Source: Lepus europaeus (taxonomy: Eukaryota; Chordata; Mammalia; Lagomorpha; Leporidae). From it: 64,000 nt of DNA. Each line of letters starts with the position of its first letter. Within the stretch, counting starts at the first letter, position 1. A program made the translations under genes and the position numbers. Positions 32,614 through 43,995 of the stretch are shown piece after piece. Under the pieces are notes generated by a model, which had not been told where the DNA came from, made no database searches, and saw nothing but the letters and a program-made list of their open reading frames with translations. The stretch covers positions 145,817,701 through 145,881,700 of the forward strand of contig NC_084827.1 in NCBI RefSeq assembly GCF_033115175.1, given 5' to 3'.

Positions 32614-34690
32614 GCCCCGGCCCCTCCCCCACACCCTGCCCGCGCCCACCCGCTGTGAGTGGTGGTGGGGGGAGGCGCCGCCGGGAGAGAACTGTCGGGT
32701 GGGTAGGGGGGCTTGTTTTGGTCACCTCCTTTCCCTCCACCGGGAAACGACCGGGGAGCGAGTTGTTTGCAGAATTGGGGTGGGGGCCGCGGAGGTGGGG
32801 GTTGGAAAGGAGGCCTTAGTGGAAAGTGGTTTGGATCAACAGACTTCTGGCAAAGACTTTCAGGCTAATGATGATGATGGTGGTGGTGGTGATGGTGAAC
32901 GGTACGGGCCGGCGTGGGCCCCTGGAGAAGACCGAGACCAGGAGAGACTGCTCTGAGTTCTTGGCTGTAGGCCGGGCGGGCCGAGAGCCATCCCCTGCTG
33001 CAAGGCAAGTGGCCGGTCCTCACTGCCCAGCGGCCGGGGGAAAGGTGCGCCCCCGCGGGAGCGGCCGCTTTGTTGGGAAGAGGGGGGCCTCCTGCAGTGT
33101 TCTTGTCAAGCGGTGGTCAAACCATAATCTCTTTTCACTGGGGCCAAACTGGAGCCCAGATGGGTTAATTTCCAGGGTCAGATGCTACACGCTGGCCTCC
33201 CCTGCCCCCTCCCGCCTGGTTTTCCTCCACAACCCCTTTCGGGTCTTGTAAAATAGGCATTTGGAAGTGCCGGGAGCCCTGCCTGCTAAGAACCCAAATG
33301 CGAGGGAGCTAAAGAAGTGCCGAGAAGGTTTCTGGATGAGGCCGAGGGCGGGGGCAGGGCAGGCGGCCGAAAGGAGGGCGTTTTATTTAGTTTAGTACCC
33401 TGAAAAGAAGTGATGACTTGTTGCTTTTCAAAACAGGAATGCATTTTTCCCCCTTGTCTTTGTTGTAAGAGACAAAAGAGGAAACCAAAGTGTCTCCCTG
33501 TGGAAAGGCATAACTGTGAAGACGGCAACTTTTACAGGCAAAGCGGGGCAAATCGGAGGTTTCCCTTTGGTTGGTAATTGGGTTGAGATAAACATTCCTT
33601 TTTAAGGAAAAGTGAGGGAGGGTGTGCTTCCATACCCGGTTCAGCCAGAGGTTCTGACTTGGCTGAAGGAAACCTAAGGATGTTTTATTGTTTGTTTTAA
33701 GTCAGTTTAATTCAGAACACATGATCCAACAAGCTCTGTTCACATGTTCAGGGAAATCTTCCCTTCATTTATTTTTCTTGCTATAAGCCTACATGTAGGT
33801 TTTCTTTCTCATTTTTTTTTTTCTCTCTCCAATTTGGATCCTTCAAGATAAAAGGAAAAGCATAATGCCCTTCAGCATAATAATAAAAGAAAGCTAATTT
33901 AAAAAAAAAAAAAGCTAAGGAACCAGTTTGTCCATTTGATCATGGTTCCATAAATCTGTTTATAAAACATCATGTGTATGCTGACCCCATCCCCGGGGTC
34001 GGGTGGGGAGGTAGGTGAGCTGCAGAAATGAGAATAAACCAAGAGGAAAGTTTGAACCTCGGGCCCCCTTTTTATAAAAAGTCATTAAAAGAAGGTAAAC
34101 TTCAAAGTGATTCTGGAGTTCTTTGAAATGTGCTGGAAGACAAATTTACTATTCTTAAAATCACGTTCTTTTCTGTACCAGAACGCGGATTCTTTGGCAT
34201 AGTGGTGTAGCGCTGAGCAGGGGATCATGGGAGCTAACCCTCACTCCACCTTTGACACGGCCGTCCAGTCTTGCAACACTGCCCTGTTTCTCAGAACGGT
34301 TTTTAAATGCCCATCAGAGGGTACCATCTGGAGAACAAGTTCCTTTCTGTGTGTGATGCTGAGTGGAGTGAATTGAGTGGAGCTGCCTTTACATTCAGCT
34401 TAAAAATGATCTTGTGTCTCAGACCTTCGAAACTGTCTCCTCTGTCAGAAATTTTAAACTCCCACTACACAGGTTTGCTCATCTTTTGTGTTATATCTCT
34501 TTAAGGTGCATGTGAAATTTGTAAGATAGACAAGTGCAGTATGTATATTTTGTAAATCTCCCATTTTTGTAAGAAATATATATTGTATTTATACATTTTT
34601 ACTTTGGATTTTTGTTTTGCCTTTAAAAGTCTACAATGAAGCCCCACTTTATCACGTGTACAGATCACAAATAAATTTTTTTTTAAATAC
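32614..34690 (+). other. FZD7: FZD7 3' untranslated region
   Basis: Runs from the TGA to just past the AATAAA at 34670. GC-rich at first, with a GATGATGGTGGTGG triplet tract near 32868-32895, then AT-rich beyond 33.5 kb. There is no SINE in it. The last 300 bases (about 34.4-34.69 kb) are T-rich with TTTGTAAATCTCCC and TTTGTAAGAAATATATATTG and look like a conserved FZD7 tail. The precise cleavage site is inferred. Confidence 0.75.
34670..34675 (+). terminator. FZD7: FZD7 polyadenylation signal
   Basis: Canonical AATAAA followed by a T-rich and then a GT-rich stretch (GTGGATGTTTATTTAG, TTTTGTGTTCTGG), as expected downstream of a cleavage site near 34690. Confidence 0.75.
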
Positions 34691-36950
34691 AAAGTGGATG
34701 TTTATTTAGTTTACTGTCCATCAGAACTTTTGTGTTCTGGAAGGAAGGTAGGGAGGGAGACCACTGGGCAGGGCCCCCCCAAAGGAGGATGCTATAGGGT
34801 ATTGAGGTCTTTCCCCTGCCTTTTAAAACACAGAGGGTAATGAATGCCTTGACTGTCCTTTAATTTTTTTTTTTCTGCTGTCGCTGCTTCCTGTCTCCCT
34901 CCACCCCACCCACCCCACCACACACACACCCCTAAGCCTTTTCACATCCTGCTTTGGAGGACCTATTGAAAGTACTGAATAAGCATCTCTTTTAGATGCT
35001 GTCTGATCCACGTGTTTACCGCCCTTAGGAGATGGAGTCTGTGTTTAAAAGAGGACTGAAAGTGTTTTTGGCATCTTCTGCTTTTCAGGTGGTGTTTTCC
35101 TTGGGGAGAATTCGGTGGCTTTTTTGTTTTGTAACTGATTGGTGTTTTTGTATTCTAATGTGCCTTATCTACATTGTTAATTCGGAAGCGGCTTGGGTTC
35201 AGGTGATGGGAAAAATCAGCCCCTGCTTCCAGGTATGCGTGGGGGCCTCGCTCGGCGGCCTTCTTAGCTGAAGGCTTCGTTCTGCCTTCGAGGTAAACCG
35301 AACCGGAGGGCAGGCAGCTCCCCGTGGTGGCAGTGACTCAGCAGCTGGGCCTGACCCCGGGATGGCCTCAGAAGCCACTGACGCTACTCTCCTCTGGTAG
35401 AAGAGGCTAACTTTGGAATCAGCTCAGGCAGGGAAGCCTGCACGGTCCGGGCATCCAATACTCAGCAAGTCCTCCGGGGAGCTGGCCCAGTGTCCACCCA
35501 CCCGTGTCTCTTCTGCCATTCAGGAGCCGGAGTCCTGGCTCTGTGTCCTGTAGTCCCTTGCAGTTTCTATAGTTCTAAAGCACAACAGAAACCCCCTTGG
35601 TTTTGTGTTAATGAACAGGTTCGCACACGGCCAAACGTGCGTGCCGTGCGTGAAGAAAACTGGCGGCCAGCACTTCTCTCCTGGAGGGGGAAGCAGCAGG
35701 TCTACACTCCTGGCTTTTCTTTAAGATCCTCCTGGGCTTCCAATATCACAATGACTGTGAGGTCATCTTAACCTAGCAAGAGTTTGGCATTGAGGAAGGA
35801 AAAGAAAACAGATTTATGGAACCAAGATAAATTACTTCAGGTCTCGTGGGGTTTATCCAGTTTTTGCTCATAAAATGACACCTTTTAGGTTACAGCAAAC
35901 CCTAGGACTGCCTGTTAAGGGTGTTTGCTTTCAGAGCAGGAGGAAGGCTCCCAACGGGTGGGTTTTTTTATTTTTTTATTTTTCCTTGCAAATGAACTGC
36001 TGAAGGCACTTGGGCCCTTCTCCCCGGAGCTGAGCTGTGTGGCTCTCTGAAGAACATGTTGTGTTGCCTTCCTCATCTTTCAGGGCTCTTGGGCTGAGGG
36101 AACAAAGCCGGTATCTGAATAAATTGCCACCTCCTTTTTTGTAAGCAAAGATAAAAGTGTTCAGTGTAATTCCGTCCACACTGGGGCTAGCCCTCACGCT
36201 GGGGATTCTTACCTAAGCATTCTAGAAGCTCGGGTGTTTCTTAAGGAGTCGCATCTCAGCAGAAAATATGTGTGGGGAGAGTGTTTGTGACAGGGCATGT
36301 GTAGAGTTTAAGAAAAACATTGGCAAGAGTTTGGTGTTAATCCCCAGATAAGGAGCCGAAACACTTGTGAAAATTTCCTGCAGTTTATAAAACAAAAGCA
36401 GTCTACACAGCAACCCCCCACGGGACACCTAATCTTTTTAAGTAGGTAGGTGAGAAATCTTGGCAGAAAAAAAAAAAAGTCCTGTTAACATCTTATCATG
36501 AAAAAAGTAGTTTTTTGAATGTGCTTGATATAAATAGTGATATTAGAACTCCTCTGGGTCAGACTACAGTGGGCTGACAGCTGTGGGTTTGAGCCCTGTA
36601 ATTACACTGGGAAAATCTCTCCTAACTCTGCCATCTTTAATTTCACTGAAGAGGCAGGTGGCTATTTATAGATGGTATATTTTTATATATGCATATGTGG
36701 ATGGTGAATAACAGTCTACAGGGCTCCAGGAAATCCTAGAAGGGACCAAAAACACTGCAGTGTGCACTTAAATAAACAATTCCAGGTCTGTTCCATTTTC
36801 CCTTATTTCCCCCCCAGCAACATTAAACTGATTTCATAAAACCTGATTCTTCTTAATTTGTGACATTTCTTAACATCTGATCCTGTCTTCCTCATATTTC
36901 ATATAAAACTGAACTTATTTCAAAGGGCAGCCTTAGAATTTTGGCTCTTT
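34691..36950. other. SINE-free DNA downstream of FZD7
   Basis: No gene or repeat recognised apart from short homopolymers. About 35.8-36.8 kb is AT-rich and non-repetitive and may hold regulatory sequence, which is inference from its position in the SINE-free block. Confidence 0.35.
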
Positions 36951-36968
36951 GGTGTGTGTGTGTCTTGC

Positions 36969-37009
<41 letters not shown>
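36951..37009. repeat. TG then AG dinucleotide microsatellite
   Basis: A short TG run (about 36951-36962) is followed by an AG run of about 37 bp (36973-37009). This accounts for the SLSLSL-type peptide in the reverse frame. Confidence 0.9.
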
Positions 37010-37011
<2 letters not shown>

Positions 37012-38519
37012 AGTCATCTGGGATTTTCAGTCCTGCAGTGATGGAAAACGGGAAGTTTGACCAAGATAATGGTAGCTTATTACAAGCGATCCAGTTCGAC
37101 AAGATCAAGGCACCACTACACAGAAGGCACTGTGAAAGAGACCCAAAGGACGACAGATAAAAGTAAAAAGACAAAGTCCAGCGAAGTAACTCGGCCCGTG
37201 TTCAGAGGGAGGAAGGCATCCCCTAGGGAAGAGAAAGCAAGCGACTCTAACTCTGGACGGAACGTGAGCAGTGGCAGGATCCGGGCACAGACGCTGTCGG
37301 CATTCGGTGGCACTGATTGGGAAAGCTTTCGCATTCTAGCCTCACAACTGAGGTGGGGAATAACCCGTGTTTTAAAGACGCAGAGAGGCGTCGTGACGCA
37401 GGCGGAGGCAGGCAGGAGCCTCCTGCCCTTGGACTGAACCCAGGGTGGTTCCTGTAATCTGCCACGGGGCCTCTCGCCCACGCTCCTGCCCCGGCCGGTC
37501 CTGCAGAGGCGCTGGCGCTAAGAAGCCACTGCCGAAACAGCCTATATGACCCCGGGGAACCTGTGTGCTCGCAGTGGTCCCTGCCTCCTGTCTGGTGAAG
37601 GTGACCGGAGTCTCCTCCGGCCACCCGTGGTCCCTAGCACAGCCCTGTACGAAGTTCCACACCGGCTGTAGCTATGTTCAAATCCCCGGCTAGTCGGCTG
37701 TTTCCACCCCGGGACAGTGTGTCCCTAAGCCAGTGGGTGCCCAGTGAAGGGAAAGGAACTTCAGTAGTGGCTTCTGCAAGCCCAGTGCCAAGGCGAAGTC
37801 ACCGCTGTGCGGCTGTCCAGTGAAGCCAGATCCCAGGTTGGGGCCGGGTGGGGTCCGGTACTGGCCAGGGTGCTGCGCATCCCTCCTCTCCACCAGCAAA
37901 CGCGTTCCTCCATCTGAGGGCGCATCTCCCTCAGACACCCAGGGGATTTACTCTCTGAGTCCTTAGCTCAGTCGCTCAGCTGGGTTTGCCCGCCGTCTCG
38001 TTATCGCGGAATTTCTGTCGCTGGGGATTTCGGTACCAAATCCACCCCTGAAGTGGCTGGAATGATAGCACAGAGGTTTGGGGGTTCTCCTCAGTGATCC
38101 TCAGGCAAGAGCTTCTCTAGGTCCCCAAAGCCCCTTTCAAAAGACTGCAAACTGACAATAAAACTGACGTGTGGCTGAGGGCTCCAAGTGTGCTTCCGCT
38201 GGGGTCCGCCTCGCTTTTTAGGGAACACAAGTTCGCCTCTTTGGCTAATTGCCCTTACTGCTCACACCTATAAAGCCCCTTACACTGCTGTCCTGGCATC
38301 AGATTCAGCACCGGAGCTCAAGAGGCGGTCTCTTGAGAGATCAGCAAACTGGGAGCGAGAAATGCATTTAGGAGGCAGGGATGAGGAGGAGGTGGGGCCA
38401 GGAGATAAAGTTCCATGGAGCCCGTGGGTAAAAGGTGTTCAAAAGATCCAACCCAGTACTACCCACCACCCTGCCCTTAGGGGGATCCCCAAACTTCAGC
38501 TGGGCCTTGCAGATTCCAG
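37010..38519. other. Unique intergenic DNA
   Basis: Open frames on both strands (37057-37437 on +, 37116-37662 on -) overlap without any recognisable family. No gene recognised. CAATAAAACTGACG near 38156 resembles a polyadenylation signal but has no associated transcript evidence. Confidence 0.4.
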
Positions 38520-38520
38520 A

Positions 38521-38815
38521 AGATAATTTTTATTTGACAAGTAGAGTTATAGACAGTGAGAGACAGAGAGAAAGGTCTTCCTTCCATTGGTTCACCCCCG
38601 AAATGGTGGCTACGGCTGGCACGCCGCGCTGATCCGAAGCCAGGAGCCAGGTGCTTCCTCCTGGTCTCCCATGCGGGTGCAGGGCCCAAGCACTTGGACC
38701 ATCCTCCACTGCACTCCCCGGGCCAGAGCAGAGAGCTGGACTGGAAGAGGAGCCACCGGGACTAGAACCGGCACCCATGTGGGATGCCAGTGCCGCAGAT
38801 GGAGGATTAACCAAG
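38521..38815 (-). mobile_element. CSINE2-like, antisense, head truncated
   Basis: TTTTTATTTGACAAGTAGAG tail, TTCCATTGGTTCACCCCCG, GAAGCCAGGAGCCAGGTGC, GATGGAGGATTAACCAAGTG. First SINE downstream of FZD7, 11.7 kb after the previous one. Confidence 0.88.
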
Positions 38816-39610
38816 TGTGTGTGGGGGGCAGTAAGGTGGGACAAGGAGTAGGGAATGTATCAACAATGAAAGCATGTGTGTCATAACCTAGTGCCAATCT
38901 TATTTTATTTTATTTTCAATTTCCAAAGGAAAACAGATGGCATCCAACATTTAGTTCCAGTTTCCAGGTGTAGAGTGTCTGGAAGGAGGGGTGGGTCGCA
39001 GCTGCTCCTTGAATGGCTTTTGTTTGTTTGTTTGTTTGTTTGTTTGTTTTAGTTCTGCAGCAGACACAGATGACAGTCTTGGGGCTAAACTCCTGAATTA
39101 TCTTCAGCTCCAGCAGGTGGTATCGTGAGGCTCTGCAAGGAGCGAGGTGCTAAGGGAGCCCTGCCTTCAGCTCAGAGGCTGCTGGGACCTGAGTGTCAGC
39201 CAGGACCGCAGGCAACACTCAGGGCATGTGGGGACTGGACAGAAACCCCCCCTGCTTGTGTTCACAAGGTCCCTTTCTTCGCGTCCTCTGTTCTAACAAA
39301 TGGGCAGCAGCATCTGAGTCATATCCCGACCGTGGGGAAACCAGGGCTGAGAGGCCAACAGCAGCTGTTCAGTGTCACAAGGAAGCCTGGGCCAAGCCAC
39401 AATGAGGGAGCCACCCAGGTCTTCCAAGGAATCTGGTCATCTTTTCCCCAGAGCAGCAAAATTTGAAGATGTGGCAGAGGTACCCCTAGGGTCACAGGGG
39501 TGGCAGGCAGGGCATTGGCAGCAGCGTTGTGAAACAGAGCACGAGGGAGAAATGGCCACCATGGGCAGTGAAGAGGGGCTATGGGACTTTGCTGATAATC
39601 ACAATGATCA
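38816..39610. other. Unique DNA with (GTTT)n
   Basis: Contains a (GTTT)n microsatellite at 39018-39050. No gene recognised. Confidence 0.45.
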
Positions 39611-39617
39611 TTATCTC

Positions 39618-39892
39618 TTTTATTTATTTATTTATTTGAAAGGCAGAGTTACAGAGGGCGGGACAGAGAGATCGAGACTTGCCATCAGCCATTTCACTCC
39701 CCAGGAGCCTGGAACTCCATCTGGGTCCCCCACCTAAGCACTTGGGCCATGGAAGCAGTGGAAGATGTTCCACTGCTTTCCCAGGTGCGTTAGCAGGGAG
39801 TTGGATCGGAAGTGATGCAGCCGGGACTTGAACCAGAGCTGATGTAGGATGCTGGCGCTGCAGGTGTCAGCTTAACCACTACATCACAGCCC
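39618..39892 (-). mobile_element. CSINE, antisense, with target-site duplication
   Basis: TTTATTTATTTATTTGAAAG tail to CATCACAGCCCCAGCTCC. CAATGATCATT before and CCATGATCGTT after. Confidence 0.88.
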
Positions 39893-39899
39893 CAGCTCC

Positions 39900-40200
39900 A
39901 TGATCGTTGCCTTCGTAACTGCTCCCATGTATAGAGCATCGCCTCTGTGTGAAGCCCTGGGCACAGCATAGTCTGCTGGTCCACACAAAGCCCTAGTCAT
40001 GATACTTGGCATCAAACAAGTGATCGTTAAACATCAGCATTATTATCAATATATAATTATCTCATTACTCTTCATAGCAACTCCAGGAGGTGGGTATAAT
40101 CATTTCCCTACTTGACATGGGGGAAACTTGGGCTGTCCAAGGTGACCTGAAAAGCAGCAAACTCGGCTGTAGCTTGTGCCCCTAATCACCACGCCACAAA
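39900..40200. repeat. MIR-like fragments
   Basis: ATCTCATTACTCTTCATAGC, AACTCCAGGAGGTGGGTAT and CTTGGGCTGTCCAAGGTGAC resemble the MIR core and 3' part; the first 130 bp are less clear. Confidence 0.5.
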
Positions 40201-41060
40201 TATTTACTGAGATCTTAATGTCTTCCATTCTCTATTATTCTTTTTAATTTAATCCAGAACCATTCCAAAAGGATGGAAATGATTTCCTTCAGGACCAAGT
40301 GGAGTTGAGAAGGGGATTTTCAGTGCTAGTCCCCAGGAAATATTTTAGGTTTTTTCTTAGAAGCACAAGGCTCAGAAACGCTGTTTAAATTCTGAGGCCC
40401 TATCGTTACCTCTTCCTTACCTTGTGTGGGTTTCTACCGTGGTCCCCAGGGGCTGGTAGTGAGCAGGAGCTTGGAGAGACGATTCCCAGATGCCTCTGCC
40501 ACCCCCTGGGGGCGGTCTAAGGGTCCCTGGGACGCTTCCCCCATGGTGCCGGAGGATGGACTGGAAGGCTGGGACAGGGCCTCAGTGGGAGAGCACAGGC
40601 TCCTGGCCGGCCCCGGGCAGGCAGTCTTCCCTCTGGGGAGTGAGTGGGAGCAGCCCCACGGAAACCCCCTTCACCCTTCTAAGCGGAAGCTATTGCTGCT
40701 CCCACTTCCCAGGCTCTCAGTTGAACTCCGGGATTCCTACGGAGCCTGCGAGTGGGACATTCGCTCAAGAGATAGCTGTGCGAGTGACGCACCCTGAAGA
40801 CCCCGACGAGCCTCAGTTTACAGAACAGGCCACTGTGGCAGAGAGGACTTGGTGGGCCTCGAGGCGCAGGACGGGGACTATTTTGGGTTTACGTCCCTTC
40901 TTTAACAAACAGGGAACCACATTGGGGAAAGAGAACAGAGTTCCAGGGAATACGATTAAATCTGCCTTCCTTCTACTCCTGCTCTGGGGAGAATTCTTAC
41001 TTCCTAAAGACAACACTCTTTTTGTTGTTATCTTTAATAAAAAAGTTTTTTAAAAATTCG
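40201..41060. other. Unrecognised intergenic DNA
   Basis: No repeat family recognised. Overlapping + strand frames (40426-41053) show no protein features. Confidence 0.4.
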
Positions 41061-41397
41061 GGAGCCGGCGCTGTGGCTTAACAGGCTAATCCTCTGCCTT
41101 GAGGCGCCGGCACACTGGGTTCTAGTCCCGGTCGGGGTGCTGGATTCTATCCCGGTTGCCCCTCTTCCAGGCCAGCTCTCTGCTATGGCCCGAGAAGGCA
41201 GTGGAGGATGGCCCAAGTGCTTGGGTCCTGCACCCCATGGGAGACCAGGAGAAGCACCTGGCTCCTGGCTTCAGATCAGCGAGATGCGCCGGCCGCAGCG
41301 GCCATTGGAGGGTGAACCAACGGCAAAAAGGAAGACCTTTCTCTCTGTCTCTCTCTCTCACTATCCACTCTGCCTGTCAAAAAAAAAAAAAAAAAAA
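41061..41397 (+). mobile_element. Young CSINE2-like SINE with target-site duplication
   Basis: Well-preserved young subfamily: GGAGCCGGCGCTGTGGCTTA, GGTCGGGGTGCTGGATTC, GCCATTGGAGGGTGAACC, CTGCCTGTC plus an A20 tail. AAAAATTCGGGA occurs on both sides with no mismatch seen, so the insertion is recent. Confidence 0.93.
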
Positions 41398-41942
41398 ATT
41401 CGGGAAATAATTTCACACGTTTCAACCAGAAATCCAGTGCATTTGCAGAGAAAGTGAAGGCATTGCCTTTGTCCTGATGCTGCGGTGAGACGGCCACTTG
41501 CGTCCCCCCACCCCCCACCTCCCCGCCCCTCACAGCCTCCCCCAGGCCTCAACCTGTCCCCCTTCTGTGCGCGCACCTGTGCCGTAGAATAACTGGGTTC
41601 CCAAGAGAGGGCAATGTCCAGGCACAGGGGCCCTCCTAGCAGAAACTGGTAAGCCAGAAACCAGAAGGCTTTGCCCGGTACAACTGTCTACTGATCCGCT
41701 AACGAAAGCCTGATGTGGGTGAGCCCATTCTTCAGTCCATCCAGGGCCCAAGTGGGCTGCAATGGCTTAGAAACTCGAGATCCCCACAGGAACCAAGTCA
41801 TGCGGCAAAGAAATGAGAATTTGGTGAAGAGTGTGTGCAGACTGTTTTAAATATCAGGAAGGCGTGGCAAAGGGGTATAGTTCAAGCTGGACTTTGCTGA
41901 TCTGAAGGGGCAGACTTCAAGGGGGCAAATTTCAGTGTTAAA
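41398..41942. other. Unrecognised intergenic DNA
   Basis: No gene or repeat recognised. Confidence 0.35.
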
Positions 41943-42107
41943 AGGAGAAGCACCTGGCTCCTGCCATTGGATCAGCGCGGTGCGCTGGCCGCGGTGCGCC
42001 GGCCGCAGCGGCCATTGGAGGGTGAACCAACGGCAAAAGGAAGACCTTTCTCTCTGTCTCTCTCTCACTGTCCACTCTGCCTGTCAAAAATAAAAAATAA
42101 AAAATCT
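41943..42107 (+). mobile_element. 5'-truncated CSINE2 with internal duplication
   Basis: Begins mid-element at GGAGAAGCACCTGGCTCC. The segment GCGGTGCGCTGGCC is followed directly by GCGGTGCGCCGGCC, a 14-bp tandem duplication. Tail is CTGCCTGTCAAAAATAAAAA. Confidence 0.9.
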
Positions 42108-42231
42108 TTCTTATTTCATCCATGATTCAGGCTACTTCTTATACATCCATTAAGTCTCTTCTCTTGCTTTCTCTCTTTCCCCTCAACACTGAAATGAAAT
42201 GGCACAGTTACAGCTACATATTTGCTTGTTT

Positions 42232-42556
42232 TTAAAGATTTATTATTTGAAAGGCAGAGTGATAGAAAAAAGAAGAGGCAGAGAGAGAGAAAGAAAGAAA
42301 GCAAGAGAGAGATTTTCCATCCTCTAGCTCACTCCCCCAAATGCCCACAATTGCAAGGGCTGAACCAATTTGAAGCCAGGAACCAGGACCTTTATCTGCT
42401 ACATGGATACAGGAGCCCAAGCACTTGGGGCCATCTTCTGCTGCTTTCCCAGGTGCATTACAGGAAGCTGGGTCGGAAACAGAGCAGCCACGATTTGAAC
42501 CAGCACTCTGATATGGGATGGTGGCTTAACCCGCTGCACCACAACACCAGTCCCTG
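42232..42556 (-). mobile_element. CSINE, antisense, with target-site duplication
   Basis: TTTAAAGATTTATTATTTGA to ACCACAACACCAGTCCC. TGCTTGTTTT precedes it and TGCTTGTCTT follows. Confidence 0.88.
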
Positions 42557-43820
42557 CTTGTCTTCTTCTTACCTTCTTCTTACTATTTGAAAAAAAGAAA
42601 GAAAGAAAGAAAGAACTTAACCAAGGTGCAGCCATTTTCACCATCATTTGCACTTGCCATTTCCAAGGAGTTAAATTAGTGACCAGCACACTTGGCACAG
42701 GAAAACGCAAGGCCATAGTAGCTTGCCACCAGCACCCGCAGTGGCCAGCAGAGCATGCATGTGCTGGGGCTTCCTGAAGCAATCTCCAGGAGCCAAATGG
42801 CCTGATAAAGTCACCGGAACCTCAGAAAAGGAGGACAGATGTGTCAGGCCAAAGCAGCCTCTTGAGTCACAGAAAAGCTTCGTTGTGCTGTCAGCCCAAG
42901 GGACTGACAACAAAGAAGGCTAACAATTTGACTTTGCGAATTCCTCATTTGGAGTCCGCTTAGGGAAGCCGTCTCCACAGAAGTGGGTTCATATTTATTT
43001 CAGTTAAGGTGGGAATCATTTCGCTGTAGGAGTTAAGTAAGACGTGGTGGAAATTCAGTTAGTTCATCTCTGATGAGAGGAAGGCAACGTACAATTCCCC
43101 CATTCACCTAGCGGTTTTTGGTCTACGAGTTGTACAAAATGTTTGCTTCGGATAACCAAGTCCCCTTTCAGCACAAACGCTGCTGTTAGACATTTGTAAC
43201 TGCCTGTGCTGGCCTCCCAGGATTACTGAAATCCGTCCAAGCAGTTGAAGTGACTACTGAAAAAAGATCTAAATGCCATCTCTGCTATTCAGTTAGAATG
43301 CTGCCTAAATTGCCTTGTATTATTTTTAAATTCTCAGACACAATTCCTCCTAGACAGAACACGAGATCTGGATAACTTTTCATCGGAAGCTCCCACCTCC
43401 AAGACAGCTACTGCATGGGTCTAAGCAGATATTACTGTGTTTCTTAATCCTGGCTATTTGATTTTTAAAATGAAAGAGCTTGACCCAGGGACAGCCTTTC
43501 GCATAGGATAGGCCCTCAAGAAACATGGTGGAACTAGCCGCATTTTCCTTGGGGACACTTCTTTCAACCTCAAGATCTTGGGGACACTTCCTCTAACCTG
43601 TCACTGGGAACCAAGAAAAAGGAAACACAAAGATGGAATTTTTTTTTTTTTTTTTTTTAAAGATCAAAGGAAAAACCCAGTAAGGAGAGAGAGCACACAT
43701 GATAGCAAGAGACAGTTCTGAACGGAGCTTTGTTCCTGACCACTTTTATTCAATCATTCTTTTGACAACTATTAATTGACTTCCCATCATTCCTCTTATT
43801 CCCTGGACCGCAGAGTTGGA
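42557..43820. other. SINE-free unique DNA
   Basis: Contains a 14-bp direct repeat (CTTGGGGACACTTC at 43548-43561 and 43577-43590) and a T20 tract near 43639-43658. No gene recognised. Confidence 0.4.
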
Positions 43821-43824
43821 ATAA

Positions 43825-43995
43825 GTGGTAGCATTCACCGAGGGCTCTGATGTCCCAGGCACATATGTGGAGTGTGGTAAGCACTCTGCACATCTTATTC
43901 AATTCTGTCAACCACTCTGAAATACATACTATTACCCTCCTTTTAAAGACAGGGAAAACTGAGACAACTCTTAAGTAACTTGCTAGGACCCCCTG
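43825..43995 (+). repeat. MIR-type ancient SINE
   Basis: GATGTCCCAGGCACATATG, GTAAGCACTCTGCACATC, CTCCTTTTAAAGACAGGG and AAACTGAGACAACTC follow the MIR order. Confidence 0.7.

Larger units (their letters stand above)
28800..32700. promoter_or_regulatory. CpG island spanning FZD7 promoter and coding region
   Basis: Base composition changes sharply near 28.8 kb to GC-rich with dense CG dinucleotides, continuing through the whole coding exon. Such islands typify promoters of developmental genes. Long open frames on every strand here, including a 217-codon frame at 28978-29631 and a 239-codon frame at 29829-30548, follow from low stop frequency and are not evidence of extra proteins. Confidence 0.85.

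Noticed and set aside
30151-32649. 832-codon open frame antisense to FZD7 as a protein-coding gene
   Set aside because: It mirrors the G/C-ending codons of FZD7, has no domain, and consists of low-complexity Arg/Ala/Gly/His-rich text. Kept only as an observation on overlapping frames.
30684-32819. 711-codon + strand alternate frame over FZD7
   Set aside because: It is the +1 shadow of FZD7 in a GC-rich exon and has no recognisable domain or signal sequence.
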